Part shown: piece by piece, positions 20,841 to 31,467 of the stretch
Position numbering within the stretch: position 1 is the stretch's first letter
Layout of the letters: each line of letters starts with the position of its first letter
Assembly (NCBI GenBank): GCA_023614405.1
Contig: CM042686.1
Span: 466,458,740 to 466,522,739 of the forward strand
Reading direction: 5' to 3'
Source: Avena insularis
Lineage: Eukaryota > Streptophyta > Magnoliopsida > Poales > Poaceae
DNA: 64,000 nucleotides
Made by a program: the position numbers and the translations under genes
The notes under the pieces: model-generated
Database searches by the model: none
What the model saw: only the letters and a program-made list of their open reading frames with translations
What the model was told of the DNA's origin: nothing

Positions 20841-22458
20841 TTATAACTTTGAATCAACAATATAAGGTCTAAACTTATCACATGCAAAGATAATAGCTAA
20901 TAACTCTTTTTCAGTAGTAGCATAATTCTTTTCAGCAGCGTCAAGAGTCTTACTAGCATAATGGATAACATTTAACTTTTTATCTATTCGTTTCCCAAGA
21001 ACAGCACCTACATCAAAATCACTAGCATCACACATGATTTCAAAGGGTAAATTCCAATCAGGTGGTTGGGCAATAGGAGCAGTAGTTAAAGCTCTCTTTA
21101 GAGTTTCAAAAGCTTCCTTACAATCATCATGAAAAACAAAAGTTACATCTTTTTGGAGAAGATTAGTAAGGGGTTTTGATATCTTGGAGAAATCTTTAAT
21201 AAACCTTCTATAGAAACCAGCATGACCAAGGATACTATGAATACCTTTGACATCTCTAGGACAGGGCATTTTCTCAATTGCTTCAACTTCTGTTCTATCA
21301 ACATCAATGCCTCTTTCGGAAATTTTATGTCCAAGGACAATTCCTTCATTAACCATGAAGTGGCATTTCTCCCAATTAAGAACAATATTAGTTTCTTCAC
21401 ATCTCTGCAAAACTTTATCAAGGTTGTGCAGACAATTATCAAAAGAAGTTTCATAGACGGAGAAATCGTCCATGAATACTTCCACAATTTCCTCACAAAA
21501 CCATGAAAGATAGCAAACATGCATCTTTGAAAAGTAGCAGGAGCATTACACAAACCAAAAGGCATACGCCTATAGTCATAGGTTCCATAAGGGCATGTAA
21601 AAGTAGGTTTTTCTTGTTCTTGTTGTTTAACAACAATTTGAGAGAACCTAGAGTATCCATCAAGAAAGCAGAAATGAGTCTTTTGGACAACCTTTCTAAC
21701 ATTTGATCAATAAAAGGCAGTGGGTAATGATCTTTCTTAGTAACTTTGTTAACCTTTGTGAAGTCAATGCACATCCTATAACCAACTACTACTCTTTGGG
21801 GGATAAGCTCATTATTCTCATTAGGCACAACATTAATTCCTCCTTTCTTAGGGACACAATGAACATGACTAACCCATTCACTATTAGCAATAGGATAAAT
21901 AATACCAGCATCAAGGAGTTTTAATACCTCATTTCTTACCACTTCCTTCATCTTACGATTTAAACGTCATTGATGTTCTACCACTAGTTTTTAATCGGGT
22001 TCTATATTGATAGTGTGCTGACATATAGTAGGAGAAATCCCCTTTAAATCATCAAGGGTATAGCCCATAGCTCCTCTATGTTTCTTCAATATTTCCAATA
22101 ATCTTTCCTCTTCCTTTCCTAAAATTTTAGAACTAAAAATAACAGGATATATTTTGTTATCATCGATGTAAGCATATTTAAGATCGTTAGGTAAAGGTTT
22201 CAGATCAAAATCCGGATCCTTTTTAGGTGGTAATGTGGTACCCATATCTTCCACATGTAAGTTATGCTTAAGCATCTTGGGTTGACGACGGAGAATATCT
22301 TCAATCTCATTTCTTTCTTCCATGAAGGTCTCACTTTCGTGGTCTTCCATAAATTGCTGTAAAGCATTGTTAGGAGCAAGAGAAATAGAAGCAAGCTCTT
22401 CAACTAAAAAATCCTCATTAGGAAGTTCATTTTCATAAGGAACATTAGCAAATTTCAA
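20841..22458 (-). pseudogene. Athila reverse transcriptase and RNase H, frameshifted
   Basis: Three successive frames. 22458-21991 is the linker after protease (LGKEEERLLEILKKHRGAMGY). 21951-21493 is early RT (LDAGIIYPIANSEWVSHV, CVPKKGG, VVGYRMCIDF). 21565-20841 is late RT with MPFGLCNAPATFQRCM, the active site FMDDFSVY (YMDD variant) and LGHAGFYRRFI. It runs into RNase H (FEIMCDASDFDVGAVLG, HYASKTLDAAEKNYATTEKE), which stops at 20841. At least two shifts and one stop (21991) break it. Confidence 0.85.
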
Positions 22459-23299
22459 AAATTAAACTCATAAGATTCTCCATCAAATTTAGTTAAAATT
22501 TTCTCCCTCTTACAGTCTATAATGGCTCCACAAGTGTTCAAGAAAGGTCTACCAAAAATGATAGGATAGGTTTTACTAGCAGCTGAATCAAGTACTAGAA
22601 AATCAGCAGGATATTTAATCTTACCACAAAGAACTTCCACATCTCTTACAATACCAATTGGAGATATGGTCTCTTTATTGGCAAGGTGAATAATCACATC
22701 AATTTCTTCTAGTTCACAGGGACCAATTTCATGCATAATTTCTTTGTAAAGCTCATAAGGAATAGCGCTTGAACTTGCACCAATGTCACATAAACCATAA
22801 TAGCAATGATCACCAATTCTAACGGAAAGCATAGGGACACTAGCTTTTCTAGTTCTATTAGGATGTGAGACAATATTAGAAGCATCCTCATAGAAGATAA
22901 TGTGTCCAACTTCTACACTTTTAGTGACAAGGTCTTTCACAATTGCTACTACAGGTTCAATGTTTATTTGTTCATCAGGCTTTCCAACTCTCTTTGTACT
23001 TTTGTTAATTACACTAGTTATCATAGAATGCTCCTTTACCTTATCCGGGAAAGTTATTTTCTCGATATAAGGTTCAGGTAAAATACGATCAATAGTACAA
23101 ACTTTAGTACTTCTAGCAGGAAAACAATCAACAATATATTTATATGGTGCATGATACTTGTTCCATTCTTTTTTTGGATTTTCAATATAAGAGGCAAAAA
23201 CCTTAAAACAGTTTGCAATAACTTGAGAATCAAGACCATAAGCATTACTAATATTATGAAAGTCATCAGTTCCCATAAAAGATTTAATGCATTCAAAAT
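22455..23299 (-). pseudogene. Athila aspartic protease region
   Basis: The frame carries SFMGTDDFHNISNAYGLDS, then the protease around VPMLSVRIGDHCYYGLC followed by DIGASSSAIPY. The active-site loop reads DIGA instead of DTGA or DSGA, as in other Athila-type proteins. Further motifs are GIVRDVEVLCGKIKYPADF and YPIIFGRPFLNT. The junction with gag (near 23300) is out of frame by one base. Confidence 0.8.
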
Positions 23300-23305
23300 C
23301 ATAAT

Positions 23306-25372
23306 TTATACCTGACTTTCTTCTTTGTCATTCTCCCATGCTTCAGCATTGTCTTGAATACGGTCTAGAAGATCCCATTTATCTTCTTCTTCCATACGTG
23401 TAAACGATCCAGAGCAATAAGCATCCAATAGATCCTTATCATGAAGAGAAAGCCTTGCATAAAAGTTATTGATAATAATATTGTCAGGGAGCTCATGAAT
23501 AGGACATTTGAGCATTAGTAACTTCAATCTCCCCCAAGCTTGAGCTGTACTCTCTCCATCACGAGGCCAACATTTGTATATTTGATTCCGATCTTTATGA
23601 ATATCACTAGGAGGATAAAATTTTGAATAAAAGAGGGGTACAACTTCCTCCCATTCAAGATATTGGCCATTCTTCAGTAGCTTGTACCATTCCTCAGCTC
23701 TTCCTTTCAGTGAAAATGAGAATAACTTCTTCTTGACTTGATCTGTTGTAATACCTGCACACTTGAACAACCTGCATAATTCGTGTATAAAGAGCAAATG
23801 ATCACCGTGATGGACAGTTCCATCTCCAAAATAGTAGTTATCTTAAAAGTATCAACAATTCTTGTAGGTATCTTAAAAATATCATTTTCAGCAGGTGGAG
23901 GTTCATCTACTACCTTAGTGATGTCTACGCACTTCTATTCTTGTAGACAGTTGTTGGGCCTCCAAGTGCAGAGGTTTGTAGAACAGCAGCAAATTTTCCC
24001 TTAAGTGGATTACCTAAGGTTTATCGAACTCAGGGAGGAAGTGGTCAAAGGTATCCCTCTCAAGCAACCCTGCAATCGAGATACAAGAAGTCTCTTGTGT
24101 CCCCAACACACCCAATACACTTGTCAGGTGTATAGGTGCACTAGTTTAGCAAAAAGATAGTGAAATACAAGTGGTATGGATATAAGACAACGGTGATAGA
24201 AAATAGCTTGATGGCGTGGAAGGAAAACTGAAATAAATATGGAAGCAAGCAAACATGTAACATATCTAGTTGCAAACGGTGTTTCAATGCTTAGAAACAA
24301 GGCCTAGGGATCATACTTTCACTAGTGAACACTCTCATATAAATATCATCTCTTTATGATACTACTCTGAACTACTCTCTGGTTGGACACTCTAATCCAT
24401 GGTAGGGCTATAACAGCACACCTCAAAGTTCGGTTTCCCCATCTAGATAACCCCACACTGTCACCTTGAGCTCTAGATGGTTCCAACAAACACCACAATT
24501 TCATAGAAACATCCAACTCCAAATATAACTCATAACAAGTATTTGTAATCTCTAGCCTAAGTGCCACCATGGTGTGCACTCTGTCACTTTCACACACATG
24601 GGGAGAGCAGAGATCTATTAAAGCACTTGAGTAGCAAGGTAGATCTACTTGATTACAAAGCTCATGATCACAATATGATCATGCATAGAGAGAGATGAAC
24701 ACATAGATACCGGTAGAACCCTTAGCCTCGAGAGAGAACTACTCCCTCATCATCATGGGAGTCAGCAACAACGATGGAGATGGTGGTGGAGATCGATGGA
24801 GATGGCACCGGGGGCACTTCCCCATCCCAGCAGGGTTCCGGAACAGAGACTTTCTATCCCCCGAATCTCCTCTTCGGTGGCGGTGGTGCTGCGGAACTTT
24901 TCGTGGCTGGAGGCTTGATGATTTAGGGTTTTCTCACCGGGAGGCTTCTTATAGGCGAAGAGGCGAGGCGAGGAGGCAGCCAGGGGGCCCACACCACCCG
25001 GTGGCGCCACCAGGGCTAGCCCGCGCCACCATATGGTGTGCCCACCCTGGTGCCCTACTCCGTCTCTGCTTCGTGTTTTTGTGTTGCTCCAGGAAAAATA
25101 GGCATATTGGCTTTTGTCCCGTCCAATTCCAAGAATATTCATTTTTTAGCTTTTCTGAAACCAAAAACAGCAGAAAACAGGCAACAGGCACTGTGGCATC
25201 TTGTTAATAGGTTAGTTCCAGAAAGTGTATAAAAATACCTCAAAGTGTAGACAAAGCATAGGACAAATGATATAAAACAAGCACGGAGCATCAAAAATTA
25301 TAGATAAGTTGCAACGTATCACTTAGCAGTGGTAGTAGCATTATGAAATAAGAATCTAAGTGAATTATCCAT
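23306..25372 (-). pseudogene. Athila gag, split by a solo LTR
   Basis: The start MDNSLRFLFHNATTTAK is at 25372. After 17 codons the frame is cut by the solo LTR (23919-25321), which duplicated CTTAG. It continues below 23918 (DEPPPAENDIFKIPTRIV), with one further frameshift before 23797. The capsid region at 23797-23306 shows LFIHELCRLFKCAG, LKGRAEEWYKLL, FYSKFYPPSDIHKDRNQI and WGRLKLLMLKCP, a Retrotrans_gag pattern. Confidence 0.82.
23919..25321 (-). mobile_element. Solo LTR nested in Athila gag
   Basis: 1403 bp. On the plus strand it runs from TGATGTCTACGC to CAACGTATCA, with TSD CTTAG on both sides (23914-23918, 25322-25326). It belongs to the same family as the LTR at 62082-63616. Its sense orientation is minus. 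The element-sense first part resembles the LTR of its Athila host but the last part is different, so these are sister families. It arose by recombination between two LTRs. Confidence 0.92.
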
Positions 25373-25457
25373 ATTCAAATAAAGTAACTAATAGAAATAA
25401 ACAATACTCACAATAGAAGTTTCCTTCACTAGTTCCACTCTTCAATAACACTTCACT

Positions 25458-25473
25458 CCTGGCAAGGACCCCA
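25458..25473 (-). other. Primer binding site of the Athila element
   Basis: Minus strand TGGGGTCCTTGCCAGG, nine bases inside the 5' LTR. It resembles the Athila-type site TGGCGCCGTTGCCGGGG with several changes, mostly transitions, consistent with age. Confidence 0.7.
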
Positions 25474-25482
25474 GAAAATAGG

Positions 25483-27036
25483 CTTGATGGCTCAAAATAT
25501 ATCGAGCTCATTGGGAACCCCAAGAGGAAGGTATGATGAGCACAACAACAAGTTTTCCCTCAGTTATGAAACCAAGGTTATCGATCCAGTAGGAGCAAGG
25601 AAACAACTGCAAGGTGTTGCTAACAACTTGGAATCCTGCACAACACAACCACAGAACTTTGCCCCAACTTACACTAAGGTTGTCAATCTCACCGGTTTGG
25701 GTAAAAACAAAGGATTAAACGTATTGTGTGGAACATAGTAATTGTTTGCATAAAATAAATAGTAAACAATAACAGTAGAAGGTATAGCAATGGTAAAAGA
25801 ATGGACCGGGTTCCATAGTTCACTAGAGGTGATTCTCCTTAAGATAAATAACATGTTGGGTGAACAAATTACAGCGGGGCAATTAATAGACTCGAGAAAG
25901 CATACCATGCATATACTAATCATCTTGACTCCTATGAGATTTGATTGGGCATTACAACATTATACATAGACCATAATCCAACTGCATCTATGACTAATAA
26001 TCCACCATCAGGTTATCATCCGACCCCTCTCCAGTATTAAGTTGCAAGCAACAGATAATTGCATTAAGCAAAGTGTATAAAGTAAACAATACGATTGTCC
26101 CATGGACAAAGGATTGTTGTTTTCTCCCTAATAGCAACAACACATCTAGTACCTTAGAGAATCCTGTCACTTCCCCAGATTACTAGAGGAATGAACCCAC
26201 TATCGAGCATAAATACTCCCTATTGGAGTTGCTAGCATCTACTTGGCCAAGATAGCTACTAACAACGGAAAGCATGTAAGATCACAAATAACATAGACAT
26301 GATAGAATCAATAATCAATCTGAAATAGCATCTCAATATACATCAGATCCCCGCAAACACAACATGTAAGATTACAAATAGATGATCTTGATAATGAATG
26401 GAGCTCACAAGATCTAAACATGATAACCGTAGTCCAACCATATAGCTACTACATGGACCCGTAGTCCAAGGATAAACTACTCACGCATCACACCGGAGGC
26501 AGGCATGGTGATGAAGAAGGCCTCTAGGGTGATCTCTCCCCTCCAACAAGGTGCCGAGAAGAGCTTCAGATCCCTCCCGATCTAGGGATGGAGATGGCGG
26601 CGGGTACAGACTCATTCGTGGAATTTTGATCGGGTTCCTTAGGGTTTTCGTCCTGGGAGGATTTTATAGTTGGAAGGTCAAGGTCGGTCGAGGCTCGAGG
26701 GGCCAACACTAGGTGGCTGCGTGCCTAGGGCTGGCCGCACCACCCTAGGGTGTGGCCGCCTCATGGCCCCCCTTCGGCTGCCCTCCGGACTTTGTGTTGC
26801 TTCGGGTAAAATATTGACTTTGGCTTTTATCCGGTCCAATTCCAAGAATATTTCCTTACTAGCTTTTCTGAAACCAAAAACAGCAGAAAACAGGCAACTG
26901 GCACTGTGGCATCTTGTTAATAGGTTAGTTCCAGAAAATGTATAAAAATACCTCAAAGTATGAACAAAACATAAGAAAGTAGATACTAAACAAGCATGAA
27001 ACATAAAAAAATATAGATACGTTTACGATGTATCAG
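25483..27036 (-). repeat. 5' LTR of the Athila element
   Basis: 1554 bp, plus-strand edges TGATGGCTCAAAATAT and CGATGTATCA. A TATA-like TATAAAATCC (minus strand, about 26670-26660) follows a GC-rich hairpin region. It is the full-length version of the truncated copy at 16273-17318 and is related to the solo LTR at 54103-55679. Confidence 0.9.
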
Positions 27037-27041
27037 AGGTG

Positions 27042-27222
27042 CATGTCGAGTGAGCAGACCTTGACCACGGGTGGGCAGACCTTGGCATCCAGGGAGCAGA
27101 CCTTGACGGAGAGGTGCATGACGAGTGGGGAGATCTTTATGGAGAGGTGCACGTAGAGGTGGCAGATCTTGTGGGTGAGGTTGGCGGCGTGGTTGCAGAC
27201 CTGCGAGCTTGACAGTTGGCAC
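27042..27222 (-). repeat. CACTA minisatellite, right part, with an upstream frame
   Basis: This continues the array at 16001-16272. A minus-strand frame begins MPTVKLAGLQPRRQPHPQDL at 27222 and runs as (R/H)QGLPTR(H/R)AP-type repeats into the Athila insertion point. Across the insertion the frame is open to past 15940. Whether it is translated is unknown. It lies upstream of, and in another frame from, the MPRFKR start at 16000. Confidence 0.6.
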
Positions 27223-27920
27223 GGCGTGGTGGGATACCGCGAAGGTGACGATGGGCTAGGGTTTGGGCTATGGTTATAATATATTTGCCTGTTTAGTTTA
27301 CCCTTGGAAGATTTTGTCGGGTATGGTTATGATTGTGTGAACTAGATGCTACTACAAAGAATTATATGGAAGGTACTAGTACAAAAGAATTCTGAAAGAT
27401 TTCCTATCCACATGCATTCTGGTCGTTTGGGCTGCTCGCGAGAGGGTCCCTCATGGTGAGTTCGAGAGATTTCCATGATGAGACTCTGATCTCCGTTAGA
27501 TTTTTTGAATCAGTAATTGCAACAACTTGAGTACTATGATTGTAAAAGATGAAAGATAGTACTTGCACATAATTCTGAAAGCTAACATAGAGAATTCTGA
27601 AAGAAGCTACTAAAAATTAATACTTTGAATTCTGAAGGTACTTAAATGAAATACATTACAATTTTATCTGAAAGGTAATACGCATATTGATGATCAAAAT
27701 AATATAAATACAGTACAAATTTCTACTTCAAAATAGACCTAAAAATGCTAGAAAATAACCTAGGATGAATATAGGATTCATTCTCCCCTATATTTTTCAT
27801 CGTCGTTGGCTCCCGCGTGCTGCAACACATATTCAGAGAACTCTCTCCGTCTGCAATGTGCTGCCAGTATTTCTTCTAGAGGGTAAGGCCTTGGTGTATG
27901 TTCTAGACTTAAGCCATATG
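27223..27920. other. Spacer between the CACTA gene leader and the F-box gene
   Basis: AT-rich sequence with several ATTCTGAAAG repeats (27390-27660). It probably contains the promoter of the minus-strand CACTA gene and the 3' end of the F-box gene. No frame is supported. Confidence 0.45.
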
Positions 27921-29019
27921 TTACCATTGTTGGTTCCTCTTCCTAGGCCTGAACCTCATGATCATATAGTCTGATATAATTCCTGTAGTATATGCAACTG
28001 AGTTTGACTGTGGGGTATAACCTAGTGTCAATGGAGATAGACCGATGGTAATCAATGAAGAGGGCACGACTTCCAAATCACCGACGGCCTCGAGATAGTG
28101 GTTCTCCGTATCCACCTGGTACAACACCGGTTGCCCTTTGGCGAAATCCTCGTTCAACACAAGAAGCAGATCACCATCTGAATCCACTAGATAAAATCTG
28201 TAGCCTCCGCCTACCTGTTCAAAGACTGGGGCTGAAATTATTTTGGCCATCATGACAGTGCTCGCACGCTGCTCTAATTGGATGTTGGTCAACATGATGT
28301 ATCCATTCTCAAGTAATGCATGTACTTCCCCATGGAATGCCGCCATGCAGACCAGAGACATATCAGGTGGTGGCGAATACATTCCTTCTCCAAATGATTC
28401 ATTGATTTGCCTCGTTGGGGTGCTCTCATCGTCCCATGCAATAATATCGGGATAATCTATGCAAACGAACACCATCATCGGGGACTTTGTCATGATGATA
28501 GATTGCAGAAGATCAGATGGTATGTGTGCTTGAAACTCAGTGTTAGATTTATGCGTGATTGGGTTCAGAAGCTGAATCTTGTACGGCTCCACGCTCTAAG
28601 CAAGCACGATGATGCCACGAGAAACGCCGACGAAGGAGAATCTTTTGGAAGAAGAGGACATCGGTTAGCACTAAGATATATTTACAATGGAAAATACAAA
28701 TAAATGAATGTTATATATATATATCGGATGTGAATGTGAACCTACGATGAACGTCCATTAGATTCGTCCTGAAGCAACGACCAGTGGCGAGGTTGAGGAA
28801 GGTGAAGTCGCCAACGTCTGAAAGTGTGTGATCTATCATGATCCAGTTATTGAGATGGAATTCGGGCACCTTTAAAGTGCGGCGCCAATCGGTGCAGACT
28901 TCTTGACAAGTAGCATAGGTGTTGACATACTCCTCTTTCTCCAGCAAGTAGTCGGCGATCTTGCGAAGTGGGTCGGCTGGGAGATCGGACCAGTTCCTCT
29001 TCATCCGGCTGCAGGCCAT
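27921..29019 (-). pseudogene. F-box protein with DUF295 (KIB1-4 beta-propeller) domain, one stop
   Basis: Exon 1 (29019-28742) starts MACSRMKRNWSDLPADPLRK and carries the F-box (residues about 9-50: LRKIADYLLEKEEYVNTYATCQEVCTDWR, written here as a motif run with its W-DLP--L---I--YL core). A CGTAG|GTTC donor and a TTCCAAAAG|ATTC acceptor join it to exon 2 (28641-27921), giving 999 nt in one frame. Exon 2 reads RFSFVGVSRGIIVLA, IQLLNPITHKSN, MYSPPPDMSLVCMAAFHG, GGYRFYLVDSDGDLLLV and GLSPLTLGYTP, typical of grass DUF295 F-box proteins. TAG at 28598-28596 breaks it. Confidence 0.75.
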
Positions 29020-29069
29020 GGCTTACGTGCGGGAATGTTTTGATCGAGGAAGAAAGAAGAACTACCACT

Positions 29070-29260
29070 GCGAGGAGAAGAAGAAGAGGAGAAGAGACGA
29101 GGGAGACGAAGCGAAACTACCACTGCGAGGAGATGAGGGAGACGAAGCAGAACTGCCACTACGAGGAGATGAGGGAGACGAAGTGGAACTGGCACTGCGA
29201 GGAGACGAGGAGACGAGGGAGAAGAAGCGGAACTGCCACTTCAAGTTTGGATCAACATGC
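29070..29260 (-). repeat. About 36-bp purine-rich tandem repeat upstream of the F-box gene
   Basis: Roughly four copies of GACGAAG-GGAACTGCCACTG followed by CGAGGAGATGAGGGA. It begins about 50 bp upstream of the F-box start, so it would lie in the promoter or 5' leader of that gene. Frames read through it are low-complexity shadows. Confidence 0.75.
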
Positions 29261-29299
29261 TTTTTTCAGAACTAGCACGTGAACTAGCCATGCACTACA

Positions 29300-29679
29300 T
29301 GCAAGTTTTGATCAAACATACTGACATGTGGGACCGGCTAAAAAATTACCCCTAGATTCCGTGAAGTGCTAACGTGCATAGTGCGCTGACAGATGTGGTT
29401 GAAGCACGGAGGAGACGGTCGATGCAAAAAAGTGTCGAATTTGTGCCGTGATGAAATCCACGACGAATTTTGCACCAGATGAAATGGCAAATTGGGCTTC
29501 AGGGCCTGGGACAAAATCTGTGACGAATTTGCCACGACGAAACCAAGGAACGTCATAGATAACCGGGCTAGAGGGGCTTGGATCTCGCTGTGATGAACCG
29601 TTCTAGAACATCAGGGATCTGTGATGTTTTTAGGTCGCGTCATAAAAAAATGTCACGGACCGTCCAGATTCTTGTAGTG
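29300..29679 (-). other. CACTA terminus and subterminal region
   Basis: The minus strand begins CACTACAAGAATCTGGACGG at 29679. Subterminal GACGAA/TTCGTC and GATGAAA motifs recur between 29430 and 29600 (GACGAATT at about 29460 and 29521, CGACGAAACC at about 29534). Such motifs are the usual binding sites for the CACTA DNA-binding protein. A 3-bp duplication would be TTG (29680-29682) but its partner is outside the window. Confidence 0.75.
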
Positions 29680-29956
29680 TTGCTTTCTTAATCTATCAAC
29701 AACATCTCCCTTTGAGTATGGATGCTACAATATAAAACCACCTTGAGACATGATCTTGCAGCCCCTCTTTGGTGGCGATAGCAATAATTGCAGTCTGAAA
29801 CTAAGTAATAACATTAATACAACAAACAAGGCAAATAAACAACCATATTCATTATCAAAGAACTTGAAACTATTCATTTGATTGATACGACAAGATCTAT
29901 GGACTACAGTTTACTACTGGTCCATGGTTCAATTATTGACCAACACGTCAAACAAA
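29680..29956. other. Flank of the CACTA end, no gene recognised
   Basis: A minus-strand stretch near 29820-29700 reads open for about 35 codons (LQTAIIAIATKEGLQ) but has no recognisable domain. It is followed by the tandem repeat array. Confidence 0.3.
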
Positions 29957-31467
29957 TAGGACAAGCAAGCATTAAACAAGTGTGCCTACCGTGAAATGAG
30001 CAATCAAACAATGTGTGTGTGGCTTAAAATTTCAGCAAATATATACTAGCCAGGTCATTTCAACAAATATATATGGAAGTAGTTGTATATGCTGGAAAGC
30101 AAGATACAACGGTTGACTCAGAATTTGCGGTGACCTACACAATAGCATGCAGTTACTATCATAGCTAAGAATAAACCAGATAGAAATTATAATGGCATCA
30201 TACATGAACTTATAGAGCAGGAATGCAAACCACGAATGAACTACACAGTAGAGGATAGTTATGTCGTTTCTTAGGAAAAACTAGCACCAGATGTGGAATA
30301 TAATGGCATCACTCGTGAACCTATAGAATAGGACAAGCAAGCATTAAACAAGTGTTCATAATGAAACGAGTAAACAAACAATGTGTGTGTGGCTTATAAT
30401 TTTAGAAAATATAAACTATGGGCTCCCAAAGGACAAGGGAGTCATAGGAAGGTTCTAGAGGTGCCCAAGAGCCCTTGTACCAAAGGGTATACATCCTATG
30501 GTTTAGATTGCATCTCCACCTCTATATATTAAGGGGAAACCCTACTTTTGGAGGCATCCATCAGAAGTCACAAAAAATCCCCCTCTTGGCAGCCGCCAAG
30601 AAGGGGGAGGAGATCCTCTCCACTAGAACTATCTCCAAGGATGAAGAGGGGGCAAGCCAGTTCATTCTAATATATATATATATATATATGGAAGTAGTTA
30701 TATATCCTGGAATGCAAGTGATGTTGGATGACTCAGAATTTGTGGTGACCTACACAATGAAATGTAGTTACTATCGTATCTAAAAATGAACTAAATTATA
30801 ATGGCATCATATGTGAAATTGAAGAGAAGGAATGCAAAGCACGAATGAACTACACAGTAGAGGATATATATGTCATTGCTTAGGACGAACCAACACCATT
30901 TGCAGAATCTAATGGCATCTCTTGTGAACCTGTAGAACAGGATAAGCAAGCATTAAAGATGTGTGCCTACAATGAAATGAGCAATTTAAACAAAGTTTTT
31001 CTTTCAGTTTTAGCAAATATAAACTAGCCATGTTATTTCAACAAATATATATGGAAGCGGTAGTATATCCTAGAATGCAAGATACGTTGGGTGACTCAGA
31101 ATTTGTAGTGACCTACACAATGTCATATAGTTACTGACGTAGCTAACAATGAACTAGATAGAAATTATAATGGCATCATACGTGAACTTGTAGAGTAGGA
31201 ATACAAACCACGAATGAACTACACAGTAGATGATAGCTATGTCGTTGCTTAGGACGAACCAACACCAGATGTGAAATATAATGACATCTCTCATCAAACT
31301 ATAGAACAGGAAAAGAAAGCATTAATCATGTGTGCCTACAATGAAATGAGCAATGAAACAAAGTGTTTCAGAGAATTTTAGCAAATATAAACTAGCCAGG
31401 TCATTTCAACAAAGAAGCAGTTGTATATCCTGGAATGCAAGAGACGTTGGGTGACTCAAAATTTGCG
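29957..31467. repeat. Tandem repeat of about 365 bp, about four copies
   Basis: Landmarks recur: AGCATTAAACAAGTGTGCC-like at 29970, 30334, 30949 and 31319, TGACTCAGAATTTG at 30115, 30729 and 31095, and a diverged form at 31453. ACGAATGAACTACACAGTAG occurs at 30232, 30842 and 31213. Spacing is about 365 bp, except for one unit lengthened by the sequence at 30417-30670. The last unit is cut at about 31467 by the truncated Tat element. No coding frame is preserved across units. Confidence 0.8.
30417..30670 (+). repeat. LTR-like insertion within the 365-bp array
   Basis: About 250 bp unrelated to the surrounding repeat. It contains a TATA-like CTATATATTAAGGGG at about 30522 and resembles the R/U5 part of an LTR. 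It abuts an (AT)n microsatellite (30669-30688). No TSD was recognised, so it could be an LTR fragment. Confidence 0.45.

Larger units (their letters stand above)
16273..27036 (-). mobile_element. Athila-lineage Ty3/Gypsy retrotransposon (minus-sense)
   Basis: LTRs at 16273-17318 (3', truncated) and 25483-27036 (5') flank gag, protease, RT and integrase on the minus strand. The perfect 5-bp duplication GAGGT (16268-16272, 27037-27041) proves a single insertion into the CACTA minisatellite. The primer binding site (TGGGGTCCTTGCC-type) and PPT (AAGCTTGGGGGAG) are of the Athila kind. The gag start is split by a nested solo LTR. Frames are shifted in gag/protease and RT, while integrase is open over 465 residues. 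Confidence 0.9.
1..29679 (-). mobile_element. Large CACTA (En/Spm-like) DNA transposon, partial, interrupted
   Basis: The right terminus is seen directly: CACTACAAGAA on the minus strand, ending at 29679. The other terminus lies left of the window. Between them are minus-strand exons of a CACTA second-ORF-type protein (1-1599, 14335-14570, about 15930-16000), two coding minisatellites and an F-box/DUF295 gene. A Tat retrotransposon (1614-14178) and an Athila retrotransposon (16273-27036) are inserted, each flanked by a perfect 5-bp duplication. Removing them rejoins the CACTA sequence smoothly. The body left in the window is therefore about 6.4 kb. Assigning every piece to one element is inference: the terminus at 29679 could belong to a different CACTA copy. 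Confidence 0.7.

Noticed and set aside
24755..25207. 150-residue plus-strand frame in the solo LTR
   Set aside because: It lies opposite the LTR promoter region (GC-rich hairpins) and has no homologous frame in the sister LTR.
28961..29282. Plus-strand frames of about 104 residues across the purine-rich repeat
   Set aside because: Low-complexity E/K/R-rich shadows of the minisatellite upstream of the F-box gene.
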